Made by a program: the position numbers and the translations under genes. 64,000 nt of DNA from Archivesica marissinica (taxonomy: Eukaryota; Mollusca; Bivalvia; Venerida; Vesicomyidae), in contig CM026393.1 in the NCBI GenBank assembly GCA_014843695.1, forward strand, positions 11,582,867-11,646,866, read 5' to 3'. The stretch's first letter is position 1. Every line of letters starts with the position of its first letter. Below the pieces are notes generated by a model. It worked only from the letters and a program-made list of their open reading frames with translations. It was not told where the DNA came from and did no database searches. Of the stretch, positions 22,556 to 34,233 are shown piece after piece.

Positions 22556-22814
22556 CAGGGTTCCCTCTGTCTGAATGTTTGTTCCACTTCTGTCGCTAAT
22601 TGAAAAACACAGGGGCCAATTTAAAAAACTTGGCGCCAACTAATAGCCATATAGTTCACAAATAAATATTTGAAGCCATGTATTTTGACAATACAAAAAA
22701 CAAAAATCAAGAGAAAAAAAGCGCCAACTATTTTCGCCAATTCAAAAAATTTAACACCAACATTTATTTTTTGTCGCAATAGGCGCCATTGGCGACCGAC
22801 AGCGGCAAACCCTG
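22556..22814 (+). mobile_element. CAGGG...CCCTG DNA-transposon-like element, 6-bp target duplication
   Basis: Starts CAGGGTTCCCTCTGTCTG and ends GACAGCGGCAAACCCTG. CACAAG flanks it at 22550-22555 and 22815-22820. A second copy is at 35863-36138, with its own 6-bp duplication. The interior has GCGCCAA/TTGGCG motifs. Frames of 61-67 codons inside have no recognisable protein. CAGGG ends suggest a hAT-like origin, but the duplication length is not the usual 8. Confidence 0.8.
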
Positions 22815-22859
22815 CACAAGTCATGATGGCCAGAATACGTAGATATGATGCTTAATCCC

Positions 22860-23005
22860 GTGAGATGGTATGTGGGTTGTCAAATCTGACAGGTGGGTTT
22901 ACTCTGGGTACTCCTTCCACGCTAAGGACCACAGTCATCATATATGCTTTCATCAGCGCCAACGTGAGCGATTAATAAAATGTTAAAACTTGTTTCCCAA
23001 TAATT
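22860..23005 (+). mobile_element. SINE type 3, truncated and diverged
   Basis: GTGAGATGGTATGTGGGTTG, GACAGGTGGGTTTACTCTGG, GGTACTCCTTCCACGC and GAGCGATTAATAAAATGTTA keep the order of the type 3 body with small deletions. Confidence 0.78.
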
Positions 23006-23221
23006 ATTGTTTACACTTTTTTTAAATCTTTCGTTTATGCGACTTAATTAATAAATAATAACAAAATACATGAATTGTGCAGTGAATAAATATATACAAG
23101 TACAAACATTTCAATTAGAAGTTACATTTAATGGCCATGTATCGTGTTTTTAACCCCTTAACACATAGGTATCAGCATGGCTTCTAGCTAAGTGGGAAGG
23201 GATTAAAATAAAAGCCGTTTC

Positions 23222-23451
23222 TTAACCCATTTCAGGGTTTTGCAAACAAGATAGATCCCGATCAGCCGCAGTGTGACGTTGCGTGCTGATCAGGATCTAT
23301 GTTGTTTGCTACATAGCCAAGTTTCTTAGCAAGATCATCTGAATAGCAAACAGCATAGAGCCTGATCAGATGGGATGTTCCGTGGTGGCTGATCTGGCTC
23401 TATGTTCTTTGCAAATACTGTTTGAACAGTATCCAGAATCAAATGGGTTAA
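23222..23451 (+). mobile_element. MITE family 3, two internal hairpins
   Basis: TTAACCCATTT at the left and AAATGGGTTAA at the right. The first hairpin arms are GCAAACAAGATAGATCCCGA and GATCAGGATCTATGTTGTTT. The second are AGCATAGAGCCTGATCAGA and CTGATCTGGCTCTATGTTC. A decayed copy is at 12530-12720. Confidence 0.8.
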
Positions 23452-23499
23452 GACAATACATCAGATTGATATGAACGGTATCCAGAAAGAGAGATTGAA

Positions 23500-23855
23500 G
23501 TTGTGATAGCGTAGTTGTACGTTTCAGGTGTGACAGGAGCGAATTTTTTTTTTTTTAAACTTTATTTTTCAACGATTGCGAAGCATGTTTTAACAACTTA
23601 TATTAATCACTCTCGTTGGCGCGGATGAACGCGTATATGCTGTCATTCATGTGGGAGGAAACCTTGAGCCTCACTGGCTTGAGCCCCACTGGAGCCGTTA
23701 TGATTGTGCTCTTAGGCAAGGCATTTAAATTCCACATAGCCTCTTCCCTCTCCCTCATGGCGATGGATTTCACCACGAACGAGGTCTCAAGAGTGAGTAA
23801 TATAAGTTGTAAGAACTGGTTTCGCAATCGAGCTGAAATTTGAATAAACTAAAGA
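23500..23855 (+). mobile_element. SINE type 2 with a nested SINE type 3 fragment
   Basis: The type 2 head (GTTGTGATAGCGTAGTTG, GTTTCAGGTGTGACAGGAGC) is separated from its body (GAGCCCCACTGGAGCCGTTA...) by about 120 bp of reversed type 3 sequence at 23541-23662. The insert runs from its A tail (a T run here), AACTTTATTTTTCAACGATT, to TTCATGTGGGAGGAAACC. Confidence 0.85.
23541..23662 (-). mobile_element. SINE type 3 3' fragment nested in SINE type 2
   Basis: Reverse-oriented 5'-truncated type 3 copy with a T run at its left, which is its A tail on the minus strand. Short GAGC/GAGCC repeats lie at both junctions and could be remnants of the target duplication. Confidence 0.85.
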
Positions 23856-24576
23856 GAGATCGGTGATACAATGGATTAGAATAAGAGGGCAAACAATCTT
23901 CCATTTCCTTTGAGAAAAACCTCTTTGTACATGCCCACAAGACTATAATGTTTCTAAAATAAACTGTTCAATTATTGGAGTGTTTTGTTTTGACAGCGTT
24001 TGATCAAATGTTTGGATAACTTTCTCTAAAGAGTGTATCCATTTAGAGTTTCTTCATTAGCCTTTGGCAAAGTTATCTAATCTATTTAATTTTAATGTTT
24101 TAGATATGCGGCTATAATGCAAAAACTGATTTGCAAGTCATTATGATGAGATTTGTCTCAAGGGACACATACTTATAGATAGATGTCTAAGTGTCTCTAT
24201 CTACAAGTCTGGGTCTCTACTGGAAAATTTCACCTTCTCCGCTCGCAAGGTGAAGTATAACCGTGACCATCCAGGGACCGAGACCAGGCCTTGAGGTTAT
24301 AAAACTTTTCTCAAATCTCAAACTCGAGCTCAATGATTCCCGTTGATTCTGGAATGTACACGCAGCTGAACAAATCAGAAGCTTGAGACTGAGTTTGAGA
24401 TTGGAGAAAAGTGTTATAAAACCTCCAGGTCTGGGTCTTCAACTCAATATGGAAAACTTTTGTTTTGACGGTATTTCAAGAGGGACCAATTGCATTCAAA
24501 AGTATGGTAGGGACACAAAATATACCCATTTCTGACCGTTTGTAGACGTTTTGTGACCTTGCAGGTATGGGTCTTG
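23856..24576. other. single-copy intronic sequence
   Basis: An inverted repeat may occur around 24290-24425: GGTTATAAAACTTTTCTCAA...GAGTTTGAGATTGGAGAAAA...TATAAAACC. No gene was recognised. Confidence 0.5.
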
Positions 24577-24584
24577 CATACAAC

Positions 24585-24778
24585 CGGTGGTAGAGCGTCG
24601 GATTTGGAATCGAACTGTCCCGGATTCGATACTCGGTCAGGCCACGTATGTAGTGTCATTGAGAAGGCACCTCACACACATTGCTTAGTACTGGTTAACC
24701 ACTTAGGTCGGCTAAGCCTGCCCAGGAAAACATGGTTAAAGTCCCCATGAGGGGTTTGACATTAAAGGAACATACATA
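24585..24778 (+). mobile_element. SINE type 6, tRNA-like head
   Basis: Head CGGTGGTAGAGCGTCGGATT with the B box-like GGATTCGATACTC. The body TTAGTACTGGTTAACCACTT and CCTGCCCAGG is shared in part with type 5. The tail is ACATACATACATACA. CATACAAC at 24577-24584 and 24779-24786 may be the target duplication. Confidence 0.78.
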
Positions 24779-24786
24779 CATACAAC

Positions 24787-25234
24787 ACATCAATTAATGG
24801 TAAACATTTGTATATGGCCGATCTCAAATATCAATATTTTTGCATTCATTTGTGACCATTATGGTTAAATGTGACCTTGAACTTGCACATGTGGACCTCG
24901 ATACACAAAGAGTTACTCAATATGGGGTATATGTGCGTGAAATGATTTGTGTATTTGTGACACATCATATTGAATACCTTGATATGGGTGTGACACGAAC
25001 ATGGTATGGATCATTCAGACCTTTCAACCAACCTGTGCAAAACAATTATACCACACTTTCTACAAAATGTAATTAAATAAATTCTTGTAAAACGAGTTAG
25101 ACATTGTTCAGACTATATAATTCAGCTACATTATGTTTCAGTCTCCCTCACACTTTAAACACACCCAATGTAGTTTATCCCCGATGAAAACTATTAACCC
25201 GCGATTCCTTCCCTAAATTAATATAAGGATGCAG
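24787..25234. other. single-copy intronic sequence
   Basis: A 78-codon open frame at 24840-25076 (plus) contains repeated GTGACCTTGA-type words and no recognisable domain. Not called. Confidence 0.5.
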
Positions 25235-25500
25235 ATTGGGATGAGGGGGGTATTCTAAGACCAGGGAATTGGGAGGGGTATAATCTATGACCAGGGAATT
25301 GGGAGGGGGTTATTCTAAGACCAGGGAATTGGGATGGGTATAATCTAAGACCAGGGAATTGGGAGGGGTATAATCTAAGACCAGGGAATTGGGAGGGGGT
25401 TATTCTCAGACCAGGGAATTGGGAGGGGTATAATCTAAGACCAGGGAATTGGGAGGGATATAATCTAAGACCAGGGAATTGGGAGAGAGGAGTTATTCTA
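25235..25500. repeat. 30-bp minisatellite, about 8-9 copies
   Basis: The unit is GACCAGGGAATTGGGAGGGG plus TATAATCTAA, with GGGGGTTATTCTAA variants interspersed. Confidence 0.93.
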
Positions 25501-25844
25501 AAACCAGAAATATATCATAAATTTTCCGTAAAAGTTTGGTAACAAGCTCAATTTTTTTGGAGAGATTTTGCTATTAATATTAATTGCAACTAAAGAGAAC
25601 ATTTTGTCTTTCAACTAAAATAAAAGGAAGAATATATTACTTTGTTGTTTGCTGTGTCAGAATACACAAATTTCACTGGCATTTCATTTATCAAACACTT
25701 TTATGGCTTTTATAACTAATAACTTATTTTTGACGTTTGTTTTTTATATTATTTAACTTGAGAAATTTACTTGAGGCCAAAAAAACATGCACTATGAGAA
25801 GCAAGCGAGTTCATTTATAATGGAATTTTGGAATATTTTGTCCT
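25501..25844. other. single-copy spacer between arrays
   Basis: Nothing recognised. Confidence 0.5.
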
Positions 25845-26105
25845 CCATTATCCATAGACTGTGTTGTGAATATTTCAGTCCTCCAATATTATAGACAGTG
25901 TTGTGTGAATAGTTCTGTCCTCCAATATTATAGACAGTGTTGTGTGAATAGTTCTGTCCTCCAATATTATACAGTATTGTGTGAATAATTCTGTCCTCCA
26001 ATATTATAGACAGTGTTGTGTGAATAGTTATGTCCTCCAATATTATAGACAGTGTTGTGTGAATAGTTCTGTCCTCCAATATTATAGACAGTGTTGTGAA
26101 TATTT
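25845..26105. repeat. 39-bp minisatellite, about 6 copies
   Basis: The unit is TCTGTCCTCCAATATTATAG plus ACAGTGTTGTGTGAATAGT. It passes without a break into the 31-bp array at 26105 and shares TCTGTCCTCCA with it. Confidence 0.94.
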
Positions 26106-27670
26106 CTGTCCTCCATTGACTGTGTGCACAATATGCCTGTCCTCCATAGACTGTGTACACAATATTTCTGTCCTACACTGACTGTGTGCACAATATTTCT
26201 GTCCTCCATTGACTATGTGCATACTATTTCTGTCCTCCATTGACTGTGTGCATACTATTTTTGTCCTCTATTGACTGTGTGCACAATATGCCTGTCCTCC
26301 ATGGACTGTGTGCACAATATTTCTGTCCTCCATTGACTGTGTGCACAATATGCCTGTCCTCCATGGACTGTGTGCACAATATTTCTGTACTCTATTGACT
26401 GTGTGCACACTATGCCTGTCCTCCATATACTGTGTGCATAATATGCCTGTCCTCCATATACTGTGTGCACAATATTTCTGTCCTCCATTGACTGTGTACA
26501 CAATATTTCTGTCCTCCATTGACTGTGTGCACACTATTCATGTCCTCCATTGACTGTGTGCACAATATTTCTGTCCTCCATAGACTGTGTGCACAATATT
26601 TCTGTCCTCCATTGACTGTGTGCACAATATGCCTGTCCTCCATATACTGTGTGCATAATATTTCTGTCCTCCATTGACTGTGTGCACAATATGCCTGTCC
26701 TCCATTGACTGTGTGCACAATATACCTGTCCTCCATTGACTGTGTGCATATTTCTGTCCTCCATAGACTGTGTGCACAATATGCCTGTCCTCCATTGACT
26801 GTGTGCACAATATGCCTGTCCTCCATAGACTGTGTGCACAATATGCCTGTCCTCCATATACTGTGTGCACAATATGCCTGTCCTCCATAGACTGTGTGCA
26901 CAATATTTCTGTCCTCCATAGACTGTGTGCACAATATGCCTGTCCTCCATAAACTGTGTGCACAATATGCCTGTCCTCCATAAACTGTGTGTACAATATG
27001 CCTGTCCTCCATATACTGTGTGCACAATATGCCTGTCCTCCATAGACTGTGTGCACAATATGCCTGTCCTCCATATACTGTGTGCACAATATGCCTGTCC
27101 TCCATAGACTGTGTGCACAATATGCCTGTCCTCCATAGACTGTGTGCACAATATGCCTGTCCTCCATAGACTGTGTGCACAATATGCCTGTCCTCCATAG
27201 ACTGTGTGCACAATATGCCTGTCCTCCATATACTGTGTGCACAATATGCCTGTTCTCCATGGACTGTGTGCATAATAGTCCTGTCCTCCATAGACTGTGT
27301 GCACAATATGCCTGTCCTCCATATACTGTGTGCACAATATTTCTGTCCTCCATATACTGTGTGCATAATATTCCTGTCCTCCATAGACTGTGTGCACAAT
27401 ATGCCTGTCCTCCATATACTGTGTGCACAATATTTATGTCCTCCATATACTGTGTGCACAATATGCCTGTCCTCCATAGACTGTGTGCACAATATTTCTG
27501 TCCTCCATATACTGTGTGCATACTATTTCTGTCCTCCATTGACTGTGTGCATAATATTTCTGTACTCCATAGACTGTGTGCACAATATTTCTGTCCTCCA
27601 TATACTGTGTGCATAATATTTCTGTCCTCCACAGACTGTGTGCACAATATTTCTGTCCTCCATTGACTGA
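26105..27670. repeat. 31-bp minisatellite, about 50 copies
   Basis: The unit is CACAATATGCCTGTCCTCCA plus TAGACTGTGTG. Variants: TTGACTG, TATACTG or TAGACTG, and ATGCCTG or ATTTCTG. Frames of up to 401 codons appear because three units make 93 bp, divisible by three, and the unit lacks stops in several frames. They are not genes. Confidence 0.96.
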
Positions 27671-27924
27671 GTGGTGAGATAAACAAACAATTGAATATGT
27701 GAGCAGTATCAGGCTTTCTAATATTTGTTCTTCTTGTTTGCAAAATTCGTTATAGCCAGCAACGAAAACTTGATCTTAATTACTTTGCTGAAATCTCTGG
27801 CTTATAAGTTAAGTTCTCTCTCATTGCAAAATAATTTTAACAAGTTACCTGTACATTATTTTCGTGAGGGTTATCAACCTGTTTTTGCTATTACACCGAT
27901 CAGATGTTCCATGCAGCATGCAAT
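27671..27924. other. single-copy spacer
   Basis: Nothing recognised. Confidence 0.5.
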
Positions 27925-28735
27925 TCTTAGTGTCTGACATGCTCGGTGTACAATTGCCATGTCTTACTTCCTAGTGTATGTCATGCTCTGTACAATCACC
28001 ATAGTGTCTGACATGCTCGGTGTACAATTGCCATGTCTTACTTCCTAGTGTATGTCATGCTCTGTACAATCACCCTAGTGTCTGACATGCTCTGTACAAT
28101 CACCCTGTCTTACTTCCTAGTGTCTGACATGCTCTGTACAACCACCCTAGTGTCTGACATGCTCTGTGTACAATTGCCATGTCTTACTTCCTAGTGTCTG
28201 TCATGCCCTGTACAATCACCCTGTCTTACTTCCTAGTGTCTGTCATGCCCTGTACAATCACCCTGTCTTACTTCCTAGTGTCTGTCATGCCCTGTACAAC
28301 CACCCTGTCTGTACGATCACCCTGTCTTACTTCCTAGTGTCTGTCATGCTCTGTACAAGCACCCTGTCTTACTTCCTAGTGTCTGTCATGCTCTGTACAA
28401 TCACCCTGTCTGTACAATCACCCTAGTGTCTGTCATGCTCTGTACAAACACCCTGTCTTACTTCATAGTGTCTGTCATGCTCTATACAGCCACCCTGTCT
28501 TACTTCCTAGTGTCTGACATGCTCTGTACAACCACCCTGTCTTACTTCCTAGTGTCTGACATGCTCTGTACAACCACCCTGCATGTACAACTAGCTTGTC
28601 TTACTTCCTAGTGTCTGACATGCTCTGTACAACCACCCTGCATGTACAACTAGCTTGTCTTACTTCCTAGTGTCTGACATGCTCTGTACAACCACCCTGC
28701 ATGTACAACTAGCTTGTCTTACTTCCTAGTGTCTG
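27925..28735. repeat. composite minisatellite, about 42-bp core
   Basis: The core is TCTTACTTCCTAGTGTCTGA plus CATGCTCTGTACAACCACCCTG. Longer units insert GTGTACAATTGCCATG on the left or CATGTACAACTAGCTTG on the right, so the array is a mosaic of three subunit types. Confidence 0.92.
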
Positions 28736-29620
28736 ACAGGATCCCATTAGTAGTGTTCATATCAGGTCCCATAAGTGGAGTGTTCAGTCAGGTCCCATAA
28801 GTGGAGTGTTCAATTAGATCCCATAAGTGGAGTGTTCAATCAGGTCTCATAAGTGGAATGTTCAATCAGGTCCCATAAGTGGAATGTTTAATCAGGTCCC
28901 ATAAGTGGAGTGTTTAATCAGGTCCCATACATGGAGTGTTCAATCAGGTCCCATAAGTGGAGTGTTCAATTAGATCCCATAAGTGGAGTGTTCAATTAGA
29001 TCCCATAAGTGGAGTGTTCAATTAGATCCCATAAGTGGAGTGTTCAATCAGGTCCCATAAGTGGAATGTTCAATCAGGTCCCATAAGTGGAGTGTTTAAT
29101 CAGGTCCCATACATGGAGTGTTCAATCAGGTCCCAAAAGTGGAGTGTTTAATTAGGTCCCATAAGTGGAGTGTTCAACAGGTCCCATAAGTGGAATGTTT
29201 AATCAGGTCCCATAAGTGGAGTGTTTAATCAGGTCCCATAAGTGGAGTGTTTAATCAGGTTCCATAAGTGGAGTGTTCAATCAGGTCCCATAAGTGGAAT
29301 GTTCAATCAGGTCCCATAAGTGGAGTGTTTAATCAGGCCCCATAAGTGGAGTGTTTAATCAGGTCCCATAAGTGGAGTGTTCAATCAGGTCCCATAAGTG
29401 GAGTGTTCAATCAGGTCCCATAAGTGGAGTGTTCAATCAGGTCCCATAAGTGGAGTGTTCAATCAGGTCCCATAAGTGGAGTGTTCAACAGGTCCCATAA
29501 GTGGAATGTTTAATCAGGTCCCATAAGTCGAGTGTTCAATCAAGTCCCATAAGTGGGAGTGTTTAATCAGGTCCCATAAGTGGGAGTGTTCAATCAGGTC
29601 CCATAAGTGGAGTGTTTAAT
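28736..29620. repeat. 26-bp minisatellite, about 33 copies
   Basis: The unit is AAGTGGAGTGTTCAATCAGG plus TCCCAT. TTTAATC, TTCAATT and ACATGGAG variants recur as blocks (for example near 28925 and 29110), showing segmental duplication in the array. It abuts the previous array directly. Confidence 0.95.
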
Positions 29621-29670
29621 ATAGTCTGACATGTTACAGATAGCCATACTATTTCGCATTTGTCTAATTA

Positions 29671-29689
29671 GTGTGTGTGTGTGTGTGTG
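29671..29689. repeat. (GT)n microsatellite
   Basis: About nine GT repeats. Confidence 0.95.
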
Positions 29690-29976
29690 CATGCTTCTAC
29701 ATGCTTCAAACCTGTGACCCATTAGTCCACAATGTAATTTAATCTGAACTGATACATATGAGAATTATTCATGAACAAATATTGTCTATAAGATAAACGA
29801 CCACATAAGTAGCCCTCTGACACCACCTTATAAAATGACTTTCAAAACCTCATTAATTTGAAAGTAGAGTACACTTAAGAATCTGGATAAAGCAGACCCT
29901 AGAGTTTACAACAAAAGCTTGGACAGCAGAATGGATAGAATGTATCTTGGTCTCATTCATTGTAAAATATATCTTC
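29690..29976. other. single-copy intronic sequence
   Basis: Nothing recognised. Confidence 0.5.
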
Positions 29977-30178
29977 TTACCCATTCAACACCAAGTAACC
30001 GACATGGACTGGTGCATGATATTTTTAGACCAATAAATTAATAAGAAAATTACAGTTGGACCAGTTCATTTATCAAAATGAGTAATTTTGTCTAAAAATC
30101 GTAATATTACTGGCAAAAATCTTGGTGACTACACTTTTTGTAAGCATATTTAGAGGTATGTAGTCTTGAAATGGTTAA
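29977..30178 (+). mobile_element. MITE family 1, hairpin arm deleted
   Basis: TTACCCATTCAACACCAAGT at the left, TAGTCTTGAAATGGTTAA at the right. The left hairpin arm and loop are gone (GGCAAAAATCTTGGTGACTA), which is what hairpin-mediated deletion would produce. Confidence 0.83.
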
Positions 30179-31173
30179 CTATTCTATTTTGTCATCAAAG
30201 ATTTTCTCACCCATCAAATGAAATTTGATAAACTGGAATACCACAGCATGTTAACATGCTGACAATATTCCCTGTCACAAAAGCTTGTTGAAATGAAAAA
30301 CACTCAACAATTCTGACATCCAGTACATTGTATATGTTTTTTTCTCAATGTTATTATTTGTCTTAAAAATGAATGGTAACAATTCAAACTATGCAGAATT
30401 TGCAATTGTTTATGCTAAAATCTGAGAGCTATGATTCTCTGCCACTTAAATTATGACATGGTGGCCATTTTGAATACGGTATTTGATGTCATAACTGAAT
30501 AAATATTGAATTTTTGTTAATGAAAACATAATTATGCAACTGTCACAAAGATAAGTAAAATTGTTTAAAAAATATAATTATATATTAATTAGCTATTAAT
30601 AGAAATGTATTAAATATTTGTGTTGATAAATGAGTATATAATTGTTTTTAAAGTCATGTGACTTGGTTAATCCAAGATGGCCACCTCCACAATTTCCTCT
30701 GTGAGATAATCAACCTGTCATTACTTCTTTATTTGTGATTTTCGAAATTCTTTCAACGCATTTTCTGGGTTTTTTTGTGAAGTTTATTTTTCAAGATTAA
30801 TATATTGTTGATGGTTTTACTTTAAAACACTCTTAGTCAGAATTGTTACGGTCAAAACATTTCCCGAAGAAACATTTTGGTTCTAATACTTCAGTGTGCA
30901 TAATTATCTTTATTTATTGTACTTTCTATTCAATTTGACTCTGAAACACTACCGTTAACATATTTCACACAGATTTTAGGGGACAAAAACCGGTTGTTAG
31001 CCCGTATTGTATTCCACCTCAGGGCCTGTTTACATCCATAAAGTGCAATATTATCATTCACACATATTCTATCAACTCTCTTTGATGTTACAAAAAAGGT
31101 CACCTTATGAATATGCATGAGAACACTATTTCAGATATATAACCCAAACTGAATATACAATGTACTTAAATAG
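30179..31173. other. single-copy AT-rich intronic sequence
   Basis: A 62-codon minus-strand frame at 30930-31118 is not recognisable. Nothing else was seen. Confidence 0.5.
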
Positions 31174-31415
31174 TTAACCCATTCAACACCAAGTAACTCA
31201 CATGGACTGGTCCATGATATTCATAAACCAATAAATGAATCAGAAAATCACATTTGGACAAGTTCATTTATCAAAATGGGTAATTATGTCTAAAAATAGT
31301 CATATCACTGGCAAAAAGTGCAGATCCTGATGAGACGGCTCGTCACGAGCCGGCTCATCTGGATCTACACTTTTTTGTAAGCCAATTTAGAGGTCTGTGG
31401 TGTTGAAAGGGTTAA
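31174..31415 (+). mobile_element. MITE family 1, intact
   Basis: TTAACCCATTCAACACC to GGTGTTGAAAGGGTTAA, with the complete hairpin GAGACGGCTCG-TCA-CGAGCCGGCTC. It closely resembles the copy at 17372-17609. Confidence 0.9.
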
Positions 31416-31989
31416 ATAGTTAAAATAGATCCTTGTAATCAAAAAGAAATTACAGGCCTGGATTACATTAAAATACAAGGCAACGGTTTGATTTAGACTT
31501 ACTTTCGCGGATTGTAGGAAATATTCACAATTTCCAAATTAAATTGCAGGCCAAGATTATACACTAAAATAGAATGTAATCGTTTCATTTAGCCTTAATG
31601 TTGTGGGCTGTATAGGTTTTCAGAATATCGGAGATGTTTTACTCTTTCTAATCTCAATGTACTATGTATCTATTTATCTATCTATCTATCTATCAAATTT
31701 GCAGCTAAAATCACGAGTCTGAATAATCCAATATTAAAAATTTCAATTTTTGGACATAAAGTTAGAAGGGTCGTGTTTATAAATCTTGAATGTAAATATT
31801 GTTTAACAGAATAGACATAAAAAATGGCACGTTTTCTGAAATATTAATTATACAAATTCAAAAATCATGTCACGCACGTTTTGTTTATTTACATAAATTT
31901 ACATCCGACAAACACAGTAAACATCTTTGATATATTCTTCAGGCTGCATCCTGAAGTGTTTCTGGTTTGTCTATAACAGACAGAGTAAG
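31416..31989. other. single-copy intronic sequence with a (TATC)n microsatellite
   Basis: About seven TATC units at 31666-31694. Otherwise nothing was recognised. Confidence 0.6.
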
Positions 31990-32100
31990 CACTAAGTACT
32001 GGTTAATCGCTGGATCCTGCCCAGGAAATGTGTTGTTAGGTAAACTGCTCGCCGCTCAAATAGGCAACTGGTAGTACGTTAAATAAACATAAATAAATAC
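31990..32100 (+). mobile_element. SINE type 5, 3' part
   Basis: AGTACTGGTTAATCGCTGGA, CCTGCCCAGGAAATG, GGCAACTGGTAGTACGTTAA and ATAAACATAAATAAAT are the forward form of the distal body seen reversed at 390 and 46620. Confidence 0.75.
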
Positions 32101-33139
32101 AATTAGTGTTTTATTACCAATATTATAGCTATGGCTAAAAATATAAATGCAGCCGTTTCCGAACCGATATTTGGAGTTTATTGAGGTTTTGTTTAATTCT
32201 ACATGTATTATTAATTATTCATGATACTATTCCTAAAATAAACAGTCTTTTTGGAATTTAATATCTATAAAATTTACACAAATATTTCATCATTTTTTAT
32301 TATACATTTTGCTATAAGCTACTCTTATGTGGGACAGAGGATGTGGGTGGAGGGGGGCTGCCATGTACTGATTGTTCTGCCACATGTCAGGACCTGTCGG
32401 TATAATATTATGATGAACACACTGAAATCTGCCATTGTTGTAATTGAGATAACAATATACAATTTTCAAAATTACTTAAAAAATATTTATTTTCATAATT
32501 AAATTTGTTAATGAGGACATTTAATAGGGTATGTATTATATTATGTTCACGATATTAACTGAAACATGAACACTGATCTGTATATTTTAAGATAATTGCC
32601 TCATTAGGCCCCATCAAAAACTAATTAACGCTGTCAATATTAATTATCATGCATACATAAACAATACATAAACAGTATTCTGTAAACATTAAACTGGTTA
32701 TTTTATAGCATTGATGCAATATGATTGATTACCCTTGCACTTACCTGTAATTGATAATGTATTTTTCCTTCAGTGAGGTCAGATCAATTAACTGGTTCAG
32801 TAAAAATAAAGAATATATGATTTTTAATAGAAACTTGTTAGTGATATATTATGACTAGTCATGCTATGGTCCCTATGTCAGGTAAGGGGGAGCGGTTTTT
32901 CACTTTTATATATGATCAATGAACGTAAAAATTAAGCTGATAGAATACAGATAGACCAAATTCAACCAAAGACAGAACTTCGGTTGATTTATTAGGAGTT
33001 TATCAGGCGAAAGATTGACAGATTTATGATATGAACAGTCATTTTTACAGCTGTTACAGTTATTTTGAAAGTGTATCATTTTTACACTATAAATAAAATA
33101 AATGTATGCTCGATCTTTTGTTTGCTTACATGTGTTTAA
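32101..33139. other. single-copy AT-rich intronic sequence
   Basis: An 83-codon plus-strand frame at 32251-32502 is not recognisable. Nothing else was seen. Confidence 0.5.
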
Positions 33140-33149
33140 GGACGTTTAT

Positions 33150-33345
33150 AGATGTTAGAGGTTTGGATGTGGAGTCCGGTGGTGTTATGGATACGGTGCC
33201 TGCCTCGTATTCGAGAGGTTGTGAGTTTGAACCCTACTGTAATCATGTTGGTCGTGTCCTGTGTAGCCAGACACTTGAATCCACATTGCCTCTTCTCTCT
33301 ATCTCTCACGGAGAGGGACTCCGTCAGGAATGAGTGAGGTCTGAA
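33150..33345 (+). mobile_element. SINE type 4
   Basis: GGTGTTATGGATACGGTGCC, CTCGTATTCGAGAGGTTGTG and AGTTTGAACCC form the tRNA-like head. The body is CACTTGAATCCACATTGCCT and CACGGAGAGGGACTCCGTCA with GGAATGAGTGAGGTC. The body holds the segment that is amplified 30-fold at 39945-41090. Confidence 0.82.
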
Positions 33346-33354
33346 TAGTTATTA

Positions 33355-33532
33355 CAGTCAAATCTGTGTTAGTGGTCACCTCTATTAAGCAGCCAACCTG
33401 TATTAAGCAGCCAGTTTCTAGATTCCCAATATATTGTTTTATTATACATTTGGCCTCTATTAAGCAGCCACCTGTGCTAAGCAGCCACTTTCTGTGATTC
33501 CCTGGGCTGGCTGCTTAATACAGGTTTGACTG
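33355..33532 (+). mobile_element. pogo-like MITE, intact
   Basis: CAGTCAAATCTGTGTTAGTG at the left, CAGGTTTGACTG at the right, with TA at 33353-33354 and 33533-33534. Internal AAGCAGCCA words repeat in both orientations. Confidence 0.87.
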
Positions 33533-33559
33533 TAAACTAATGTTGTGAGAATTTGTTAA

Positions 33560-33755
33560 AGGATTCGATCCTTGGACCGGGAAGTATGTGAGATGGTACG
33601 GTGGTCACCATATCTGACAGGTGGGGTTTTTCTCCGGGTACTCCGGTTTCCTTCCACACGAATGACAACATATACGCTTTCATCCGCACCAACGAGAGTG
33701 ATCAATATAAGTTGTTAGAACTTGCTTCGCAATCATTGTAAAATAAATTAAGCTT
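33560..33755 (+). mobile_element. SINE type 3, 5'-truncated
   Basis: TTCGATCCTTGGACCGGGAA, ACAGGTGGGGTTTTTCTCCG, GGTACTCCGGTTTCCTTCCA and a tail of AAAATAAATTAAG. Confidence 0.87.
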
Positions 33756-34233
33756 AAACTTAAAACTTAAGTTAAAGGATACTTGTAAAAGCTAAACCAT
33801 AGCGTTAGGAGAGACAATAATCAGCCACCCTATGGAGCTAGATACAACAAACGTAGCTTACATTGAATCATTCATACAATGCCATAATATTAGAGAATTT
33901 TCATTGACACATAAATTTCACATACACATTTAATAGAATGTACAATGTAACACATGAGGGACGAAAATATGGAGAAAAGAATCTTCATTTTCCCTCTTTC
34001 ATGCTCCCTGGGGTACAATTTGCTTTTAACTGCTTATCTTTTATCCCCTACAAAGTCTAATAACATCTCCTCTAAGTCCTCTGCAAATCAATACCTCCCC
34101 ACTGGGGTTTCTGGACTTAATACAGTGTGTACATAAAACTCTGTAATTGCCAAGATTTTGCTTATAAAATAGAATAGACTGATTTAGCCACAGGGAGCCC
34201 CGGCAGAAGATGTACAGAAGCTCATAGTATTAG
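33756..34233. other. single-copy intronic sequence
   Basis: Nothing recognised. Confidence 0.5.

Noticed and set aside
26410..27743. Frames up to 401 codons on the minus strand (repeat peptide YCAHSLWRTGIL)
   Set aside because: They lie wholly in the 31-bp array, exist in several frames on both strands at once and have no splice or start context.
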